Below are positions 56,274 through 64,000 of a DNA stretch of 64,000 bases, piece after piece. The notes under the pieces are model-generated. The model was not told the DNA's origin. It was given only the letters and a program-made list of their open reading frames with translations, and ran no database searches. The translations under genes and the position numbers were made by a program. The DNA is taken from assembly GCA_963170055.1 (NCBI GenBank), contig CAUJGJ010000397.1:10680301-10744300 (forward strand). Reading direction: 5' to 3'. The first letter of the stretch is position 1. Each line of letters opens with the position of its first letter. The DNA comes from Halisarca cf. caerulea (taxonomy: Eukaryota; Porifera; Demospongiae; Chondrillida; Halisarcidae).

Positions 56274-56839
56274 TTACCTATTATTATCATATGTTATTAT
56301 GGTATGGTAACTTGACACAATAGTATCAATAGTAGAATATTTAATGAATAAATAAGGACGATAACAATAAACAAACATTTTCTTCCTGGATTATGTTGTC
56401 ATATACTCCATGCAATTATTCCCTGATACATGTTTTCTCACTGAATCATCTTTTTCTATTGTAACTCACTCAGGTGCAAGATAAATTAATATGAAAACTG
56501 GTGACTGAGATCATGAAGTTGCAAAACACCCGGCAATATAATATGAGCTAGGGTTCAAGTTGAGCTAGGATTTATGGGGTTCAGCTGTTGGGTTAGGGTT
56601 GCATATAGGTTTAGGGTTGAGCTGTAGGTTGAGCTATAGATATAGTTTTAGGGTTGAGTTAGGATTAGGGTAGTGTTGCTGCTAGCCCCTACTTTTACCC
56701 TTCGCGTAGGCGAGGAAAAGTAGGGTCTAGCAACTATTGTACTTTTCACACCTTTTCTCGATCAATTACATCGCTGCCTCCCCCCCTGAATACGAGAGCT
56801 GCCCCATCAACAATAAACGCTCATGTGTATTATTTGACC
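56274..56839. other. Spacer with degenerate GGGTTAG-like sequence
   Basis: Between about 56550 and 56675, GGGTTAGGGTT, TTTAGGGTTGAGC and GAGTTAGGATTAGGG occur in a loose repeat. It is telomere-like in composition but has only one true GGGTTAGGGTT pair. No gene is supported. Confidence 0.5.
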
Positions 56840-57315
56840 ATGTCTATTATTGGAGTTCTTCACTCTTTTTTGCAAGACAGAAGTAAAGAATCAGCTTGCC
56901 ATCATATCTTAGTGGCATCAAGCTTAGTTGGATATCCAAAACTGAAGAAGGAGCAGCTGAATGCTATCACCGAATTGCTTTGCTGTAGAGATACTTTTGT
57001 TACCCTCCCCATGGGGTACGGGAAGAGTCTAGTTTATCAAATCCTACCTGTTTGCGCTAAAAACGTGTTTATGGGTGATCATGACCCCACTGATATCTTT
57101 CCCATTGTGATAGTGTTGTCTCCGATGGTCAGCCTAATGGTAGATCAGGCTAAGCGGCTCTCTGATCTTGGTATTTCATCAATATATCTCTCACCTGAAC
57201 ACATCGATAAACAGACGAGACGAATCACAGATGGGACTGTCAGCATTATATTCTCAAGCCCAGAGTCTTTGCTACAAATCACTCACACAGGGTCATTATA
57301 GCAGATTTTAGAAAA

Positions 57316-57843
57316 CTAAAAAATGGCTGCCGCCAAAAAGGGGTGACAAATATATCACGATATCGTATAAATAATTTCTGGCTCATTTTAAATCTTCTGC
57401 ACAATTTACTGCTTATTGTCAAAACATTAAACCAAAAAAACAAGTCTATATTGTATGCAAGAATATTTAAATAAGAATTTAAAAAATTACTGTTTTTGCA
57501 GTAAATGTCAATGTCCACACGTCTAGAAGTGCTTCAATAAGGGCAAAACTAGTATCAAATGTAAGAGTAAAGTCGACTGCATAAGGTATTCCTGAGCGGA
57601 AAATATATAACCCCAAATGACATAGATATAACCAAAAATGTACTTTTCTGCTGTAAAATAGTGAAAATTAAACCATAAAAATGCTTATATCTTTTGCATA
57701 CCTGGTTATATTTTCTCCGCTCAGAATAAACGAATGCACAAGGGTACTTTGAAATAGTTTTTGCCGTCTCCGTCGCAAAGAAGAGCCATCTAGACGTGCG
57801 GATTCTACATTCTTTTTGAAACAAGTTCAAAGCCGCCATTTTA
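57316..57843. repeat. Foldback element, copy 2
   Basis: Nested inverted pairs: outer AAAATGGCTGCCGCC against GCCGCCATTTT, middle ACACGTCTAGA (57515) against TCTAGACGTG (about 57789), and inner CTGAGCGGAAAATATATAAC (57592) against GGTTATATTTTCTCCGCTCA. The pattern is shared with 8386-8912. It lies in the first intron of the helicase gene. Confidence 0.5.
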
Positions 57844-58523
57844 ATGTGACATTATTGATGACGTTATGTATCATTCCAAGATGGTCGCACGCATAAAAAT
57901 TTGCTATGTTACTGTTATAGTTTCGATATTAAAGTTAGTTTTGTCGTTTTGTTTAGCTTTTCTCAGCGAAGGAAGTTGGACACTAAATCTTTGATTCTGA
58001 GTAATTGATCTTTATTTGCGAATGATTATGGGTGAGTTACAGTCATTTTAACAGATCTTCGTATTATTTTATTGTAAAATGTCCTCACCGTCACTATTAA
58101 TAGGGCAACTCTTGATATTATCGTATGATTATGATATTGTTGGAATACTTTAGTGAAGTACCTAGGCTTCAGATACCAATTTTGGGGATTTAGAGTGAAT
58201 ACCTTTGCGCGAATGGTTCTTGATTGCAACGTGTGTGAACGCAAATTGTCCATATGTGGTATTTGATACTTTTAATCACCATATCCGTCTTTTAAAAGCT
58301 TTTAAGTGACGGATTTGGCGGTGCAGAAGTTCAAATCGTAGCTCCCGCAATATGCAAACATTTCCCGCTACAGACAGAGATTTTGCAACTTGTGATGACA
58401 CATGTGATGTTTTCCTAAGAGGTAGTCATGATGTGTATGAAAAGGTGACAAATTCCCTACATTCCAATACTTTGTCACCTAAAATCCCCACATTCTGAAA
58501 TATGCTATAATGCCCCTGTGCAG
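57844..58523. other. Rest of the helicase first intron
   Basis: AT-rich with no supported feature. CCCCTGTGCAG at 58513-58523 serves as the acceptor. Confidence 0.4.
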
Positions 58524-59239
58524 GGACGAAAACTTGTCACATCAGAATTTATGCAAAAGAACACCATCACAGTTGCAATAGATGAGGCTCATTGCATTGT
58601 GAAATGGTATGTTTCACTGCACCATGATCATGTATTGCAGGCTATTACCTATATTGCATGGTCATCTTACTGTAGGGGAATGGGTTCGGTTTTCCGAGCA
58701 TGGTATGGTGAAGTAGCTCAGCTGCGTTCACTTCTTCCAAGAGGTGTTCCCTTTGTCACCCTAACAGCAACATCAACAAAATTAGTGCACCGCATCATCA
58801 TGGACTGGCTTTTAATGGAAGATGTGGCTCTAATCAAAACTTCTCCTGAGCAAGTCAACATCCGATATGCTATTGTCAAGGCAAGTCGAGATCTACAGCT
58901 TTCATTCCAATGGTTGATAGATAGATTAAAAACCGATAGATCAAGAACAGACAAGACCATAATTTTTTGCAGGACTATTCACACTTGTAGTAGTCTTTTC
59001 AAAATTTTCCTGTATGAACTTCATGAAGAAGCATATCATCCTCTTGGTAGTGAAAAGTCAATTCTTAAGCGACTTTTCGCCATGTACCATGCCAAGGTGG
59101 ACAGTGATGATGATAAATTTGAAAGTTTGGAGTCATTCAGAAAGCAGGAAGGAACGATAAGGGTATTGTTCAGCACTGTGGCATTTGGAATGGAAGTTGA
59201 TATCAGTAACATAAGGTTAGCAGAGGAAAGCTAAGAAAG

Positions 59240-61262
59240 AATACTTTCACAGACTTATCTCCAAAGTGGTTCCACCCTCTACCCTCTGGAACACTCTCAA
59301 AACTGTTTGCACTGCATCCAAATCCAAGTCCACCAACTGGAACCTCTTTGGCTCAGACCATGTCACCACTGCAACGACTCTGAATAGGCATTTCCTCTCA
59401 ATTAGTTCCTCTGTTTCTAACCTACCTACTCCCACTTGTACCTACTCTCCTTCCTCCATCTTGTCTCTATCTTCAGCTACTCCTGAATGGTGTGAAGAAG
59501 CACTGACTGCTCTCAAACCCTCTTCTTCTGGCACTGACCAAATCCCATCTCGTCCACTCAAGGCTTCTAAATCTGTCATTTGTTATCCATTGTCCTCTAT
59601 CCTTAACTCCTCTATCTCTTCATCTACCTTTCCCCGTACTTGGAAGTGCTCCTCTGTTAGGCCTCTCTACAAGGGTGGGGATCGTGGCTGTCTTTCCAAC
59701 TACCGGCCTATCTCTATCCTGCCAGCTTGCAGTAAACTTCTTGAAAAATGTGTCCAAATGCAGCTGTCTCACCATCTTTCTTCAAATAACCTCTTCTTCT
59801 CAAAGCAATCTGGCTTCCGCTCTGGTCACTCTACTCAGTCTCTCCTTTTATACTGTACTGACAAGTGGTACAAATCCTTAGACTGTAGAGAATATGTTGC
59901 TGTTTTATTTCTTGATGTCTCAAAAGCCTTTGATACAGTTAATCATGCTCTCCTTCTGTCCAAACTCCAACTCCTTGGTCTTAGCTCTTCTTCTCTTTCC
60001 TGGTTTAAGTCCTACATATCAAATCGCTCTCAGATTACTTGCATCCTTGACTCAACATCTTCTCCTGGTTTTCCAAGTTGTGGTGTGCCACAAGGCTCTG
60101 TTCTTGGTCCTACTCTTTTCTCTGCATTCATAAACGATCTCCCTCAGATGCTTCCTCCTGATTCCACAGTACTTTTTGCGGATGATACAACAATTGTCCT
60201 TTCTGGTAACGACCCTCACTCCTTGAATTCTTTGCTGCAGTCTTGTCTTGATCTGGCAAACATATGGATGACTAACAATGGTTTGAAACTTAATGCCAGC
60301 AAAACCAAATGCATGCTCATCCACTCTTCTCGAGCCAAATGTATTCCTTCCCTAAATCTCCATCTCTCTGATAAGGTGATTGAACAAGTACGCACTTTCA
60401 AGTTCCTTGGAGTCTACATTAACGACACCCTAACTTGGGGAGATCATGTTGACAAGGTAATTTCTAATGTATCGCGCAAGATAAATCTGCTTAGACGTCT
60501 CTCCTGGTTTCTTCCCCAATCCCTTCTTGTCCTCTACCTAAAGTCATATGTCTTGCCAAGTTTTGATTACTGTGATGTTGTGTGGAACAGTTGCACTAAA
60601 ATGGATTCAGATCGTCTTCAGACTCTGTTCAATTATGGCTGTAAAGTTGCTCTATAACAACCTCGCCATAGCTCGGCAACTGCACTTAGGAAGAAGTTAG
60701 GATTCTCATCACTCATCTCTCATAGGAAACTCCACCAGTCTCAAGTCATGTATAACTGTCTTTCTTTTCGTGCTCCTTCATATCTGTCCACTCTCTTTCA
60801 AACTCCATCTCATGATCACAACACTCGCTCTTCCCACCTACTTAATCTTCCCCCTGTAAAGTCTTCCTATGGACAGAGAGCCTTCAGCTTCTCTGGGGCT
60901 TCTCTTTGGCGGTCACTTCCCTCGTATGTACACACATCAAAATCTATTGAAGAATTTTCAAGACTTGCTGACTGTATTTTCAATGAACTTGTAGCTTAAT
61001 TCAAAATTCAACTCATCTAATACTCTGCATGTTCATATTTCTCTTATATTATTCAATTTTCATTTCATGATATTTATTATTAAGTCAATTTCTTTTAAAT
61101 GTATTAAATCAAACTTTACTTATTTCTCTGCTTTTGTAACTTTTTATCACCCCACCCACTTTGTACTTGTCCTGTGTATCACTTGTATATTCTTACTGGG
61201 TGCCTAGAGTAGTAGCCTTTTGGCTAAAGGCCTCCCCAGGTTAAATGAGCTTCCGTAACCGT
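59240..61262 (+). mobile_element. 5'-truncated non-LTR retrotransposon (CR1/L2-like)
   Basis: Only the reverse-transcriptase half and the 3' untranslated region are present. The endonuclease is missing, the usual 5' truncation. The 3' end reads CTTCCGTAACCGTAAG just before the helicase exon. It sits in the last intron of the helicase gene, in the same orientation. Confidence 0.8.
59266..60999 (+). pseudogene. LINE reverse transcriptase, one in-frame stop
   Basis: One frame runs from 59266 to 60999 and is broken only by TAA at 60655-60657. The motifs, in order, are SSSGTDQIPSRPLK, SNYRPISILPACSKLLEK (fingers), FLDVSKAFDTVNHALL (first catalytic Asp), GVPQGSVLGPTLFSAFIND, VLFADDTTIV (FADD catalytic pair), GLKLNASKTKCML and FKFLGVYINDTLTWGDHV. 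The C-terminal region ends RAFSFSGASLWRSLPSY, usual in CR1/L2/Rex-type elements. Because RT and tail are in the same frame, the stop is probably a single-base mutation. Confidence 0.88.
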
Positions 61263-61789
61263 AAGTAATCCATTATGGACCAGCAGCAGATGTTGATGAC
61301 TTCCAGGAGTCTGCGAGGGCTCTCTAGTACAGCAATTCTGTACTTTTATCCAGGATGTTTGTTAGGAAATGTCAGTAAAGACATGAAAGAATATTGTCAA
61401 GCAACCAAGTGTCATCGACTAGCTTTACTAAGTTATTTTGGGCACAGACAAACAATATTTGATGAAAGCATCATACATAAGTGCTGTGATGTTTGCCAAC
61501 AACATTGCAAATGCAGTGGTGATAACTGCACTTACTCTTGTGATGTGGCTGAGAAACCATTAGAAGTCTAGTCTAAGAATGATTAATAAAAACCTTGCAT
61601 GCATGCATGTAGTTAAATTAATGTTTGACAGGAGCCTGTCCTACTCAATGACATGTAATATTTTTATCAATCATACACACTGTCAGTGTCAATTTCTTGA
61701 TAAATTGCATATTGCTTTCTCTTGTTCTCAACCCATTTACGTAATTATGAAGATTCCTTACTGATACTGGAAAGAGGATTAGCAGACAT

Positions 61790-63170
61790 AGTTTTGCAGG
61801 CAATGTGATATCTACCAGGAGTTTTAATGAATACTTGGTTTTGCAGCAGGCTTTCTAATATCTTCTTGAAATCTTCCTCCACCTGTGGCTTGTTATGCTC
61901 ACCCACTATCTCATGGAATTGCAATTGCTTGTCAAACTTTTTAGGAATTATTGCATTGGTCCAATCTGTCTGCCAAATCTGCTAGCACTGTGCTCTGATA
62001 AGTTTGCCCTGCAGGTATTGATTCCATCCTTAAATGAGTGATTCAGGTGTTCATTGTATAAGTCCAGTGGTGTATTCTTGCCAAGTCCTCCGTGTGGGTT
62101 GCATGTATGATTCCATAACAACTCATATGCAAGTTTGGGGAAAAGCAGAGCCTCAACCTGTGCAATCAAGTGAAATGCTTCCAGGGCATATTTGACACGG
62201 TTGTCTGCTTTGAAGTGCAGTAAGAGTAGCTTCCAACAACAATAAATCAGTGAACCATCACCCTGGTGACAAGCATCATGAAAATTTCTTGCAAGAATGC
62301 TATATCCTAAAACAGAGCATGCATAATTCCAAACACCATCATTTCATTATATAACTGCAGTCTGCTTCATCTTTGTTACTTGGTGCTCTGGCATATGTGT
62401 GGTCATTGTGTACTTCTTTGGATATTGCAGTTCTTTCCTCAGGAATGATATTGTGTCCCTGTAATTGAAAATGTATTTGTCAACAAATTTTCGAATAATT
62501 ATATCAAGGTACTCTTTTCTTCTAGCAATTGGTGTTGTGTTGTGTTCCACAGGAAAGGAATGCAAAGTTGGCATATTGTCCATAGTGGACATTTTGAAAA
62601 ATTCCATAGCAGCAACAATTACATGTGCTTCAAAGACTACATCAAAAAATCTTCCACGGCAGCAATATTATTCTTCACCATGTTAGGTACATTTGATCGA
62701 TGTATCTGAATCTGTAGCTGCCCCAATGTTCCCTTGTCTTTGGATGATTTTTGATTGGCATATAATTGGTTCCATAAAACCTAGTAGTATAAAATATTAT
62801 GTTGAAAGGTCCTGCATGCATGGTATATTATAATTATGCATCCAGTGCATTATAGACTGAAGATTTGCAATCAGAATGCATACTCACTTGATATAAACAT
62901 ATTCTACAGTGCCAATCTTCAGACTTTGGGATAAGCCCTTTTAGCTGTCTTGCCATGCTCTTTGACTGTAGCTTTGCATCTTGTGCATTGCTAGCCTGTT
63001 CCTGAGTAACTTGATCTCCACCAAAGAGAATTGGTTTCATCTCACCATCAACAGCTGGGACATACTTCCGGGCATGTGACAGGATGTCAATCATATCGGC
63101 AGTTGTACGTGACAGACCATAGTTTCCAATCAAATCCGAGACTTCCGTATACTTACGCCAGAACAAAGAT
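61790..63170 (-). pseudogene. DUF6589-type gene, decayed
   Basis: The first visible exon (63166 down to about 62902) reads KPILFGGDQVTQEQASNAQ and LKGLIPKSEDWHC, then a GTGAGT donor. The next starts after a CTACTAG acceptor (about 62780) with VLWNQLYANQKSSKDKGTLG, and includes ELQYPKKYTMTTHMPEHQ. The last reads CHQGDGSLIYCCWKLLLLHF, YALEAFHLIAQVEALLFPKL and GLGKNTPLDLYNEHLNHSFK. These are the characteristic blocks of DUF6589 (GGDxLT, LxPxxEDxH, GDGxRxxxxWKxLL, N-PLDLxxEHLN). A missing T in a run near 62648 shifts the frame. The start is cut by a family 2 element. It converges with the helicase gene, about 200-400 bases apart. The function of DUF6589 is unknown to me. Confidence 0.65.
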
Positions 63171-63273
63171 GAGGACTGTCAGGAAACGGGACCATTACTC
63201 CAAGATGGCTGGGCGAATTGCGCTCAAACTTACAAATCAAGCACATTCATAATGCTTCTTTCAAAATATGTCA

Positions 63274-63484
63274 AACAAACGATTCGAGTTTAAAAAACTC
63301 GTGGGCCGCCTACGGCCCTGGAAACTTGAATTGCTTGGAAATCGGCGTTATTGACTGAAATAAGATTTCGAAGAACTCTTCTGGTCTAAAAGACCCTTCG
63401 CTGATAAAATCAGGAGCAAACGAATGAATTTCACTGAAATATAGCCGAAAGATTTTGTACCGACTTCGCGTCCGCCATGTTGTT

Positions 63485-63541
<57 letters not shown>

Positions 63542-63609
63542 ACATCGTTCCGGACACTTCCGGTGAAAGTAAAAACAATATAGGGCCGCCTTCCGGCGGC
63601 CCAAAAAAA
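63274..63609 (-). mobile_element. Hairpin/(TA)n element family 2, copy 4 (minus strand)
   Basis: Complete on the minus strand: T run, GGGCCGCCGGAAGGCGGCCC, a long (TA)n of about 50 bases, CAACATGGCGGACGCGAAG, GTACAAAATC, and a 3' stem-loop ending GTTTGTT. It lies just upstream of the DUF6589 fragment. Confidence 0.8.
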
Positions 63610-63656
63610 CATTTTCACCAGGGTGGTCATAATCTGCAATTTATACTGGCGATGCT

Positions 63657-63723
63657 CACATATATATATATTGACATCGTTCCGGACGTTCCGGACACTT
63701 CCGGTGAAAGTAAAAACAATATA
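63657..63723 (-). mobile_element. Family 2 fragment
   Basis: ATATATTGACATCGTTCCGG and CACTTCCGGTGAAAGTAAAA match the 5' half of family 2 without either hairpin. Confidence 0.7.
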
Positions 63724-64000
63724 TATTACAACATTAACAAAAATATTCCTAAACTGATAGACAGTGGGCCCAATCCAGGCCAGTTTGTGGAGTTGGAAAA
63801 CTTCAATGGAGGCTCAAGCCTGCTGAACCCTATGCTATAGCTACACCCCTTTGTGTGTGTGTGTGTGCGTGTGCGTGTGTGTATTTCTGGAATTATTGTG
63901 CTCTGTTGTCATTCTGCATGTTCACAGGAAAAACACAGAATCTGCGAAGGATATAATGGTGAGTTAATATGTTTACATGTACATGTGTTGTGGTGTGCAT
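63724..64000. other. Window end, short (GT)n tract
   Basis: A GT tract lies at about 63852-63885. No other feature is supported. Confidence 0.5.

Larger units (their letters stand above)
56840..61571 (+). pseudogene. RecQ-like DNA helicase gene, interrupted and decayed
   Basis: Exon 1 (from ATG 56840) has a Q-type motif (YPKLKKEQLNAI), Walker A (PMGYGKSLVYQ), VLSPMVSLMVDQ and IIFSSPESLL. Exon 2 (58524-58606) has the DEAH box (VAIDEAHCIVKW). Exon 3 (58676-59215) joins in phase and carries motif III (VTLTATST), TIIFCRT and LFSTVAFGMEVDISNIR. A LINE then intervenes. The final exon (about 61264-61571) reads VIHYGPAADVDDFQESARA and, after a frame change, AILYFYPGCLLGN and a Cys cluster (CCDVCQQHCKCSG). 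The RecQ motif VI (QESGRAGRDG) has lost its second half. Where exon 1 ends is unclear. The family unwinds DNA; this copy is probably dead. Confidence 0.7.

Overview
This window looks like repeat-dense DNA from an early-branching invertebrate animal. The signs are short introns with GT...AG ends, long (CA)n microsatellites, many TA- or TTAA-flanked miniature elements, and animal-type families (a SAMD3-like SAM-domain protein, a RecQ-like helicase, DUF6589, DUF7869, DUF6729-like, hAT, Harbinger, Tigger, a CR1/L2-like LINE). A marine sponge is my best guess from the family mix. That is inference, since no rRNA, mitochondrial or host housekeeping gene is present to settle it. I see nothing bacterial, no CRISPR array and no confident tRNA.

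Layout. 0-7 kb: mostly anonymous DNA with microsatellites, palindromes, a small pogo-type miniature element and a broken zinc-finger exon. 7.3-26.9 kb: remains of a SAMD3-like gene (+ strand) interleaved with two direct, minus-strand copies (A and B) of a multi-exon gene whose main exon encodes a DDE/MULE-like transposase with a DUF6729-like N-terminal part. A 5.1-kb DNA transposon carrying a DUF7869 gene sits between A and B, and it has itself been hit by a 1.2-kb element. 28.3-33.1 kb: miniature elements and a complete 3,000-bp Harbinger transposon (two open genes, perfect 32-bp terminal repeats) nested in a smaller hairpin element. 33.3-48.4 kb: three decayed hAT transposases, plus miniature elements with TA and TTAA target sites. 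48.6-52.5 kb: a decayed Tigger element between inverted arms, beside an exon/intron-like repeat unit. 53.7-56.3 kb: a same-strand cluster of five hairpin/(TA)n elements. 56.8-63.2 kb: a RecQ-like helicase gene interrupted by a LINE, convergent with a decayed DUF6589 gene.

Almost every protein-coding feature is mobile-element derived and most are broken by one to a few stops or frameshifts. The clear exception is the Harbinger element, whose two genes are both open. The most unusual material is two hairpin element families (called family 1 and family 2 here). They share one architecture: a GC-rich 5' hairpin, a (TA)n tract followed within a few bases by an ATG in most copies, and a 3' stem-loop. 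Together with T-run target sites, lack of visible target duplications and clustering, this resembles non-autonomous Helentron-type (DINE/HINE-like) elements. One family also joins a larger unit that looks like repeated exons and introns. All family names come from recognising motifs by eye; none has been confirmed by a search.
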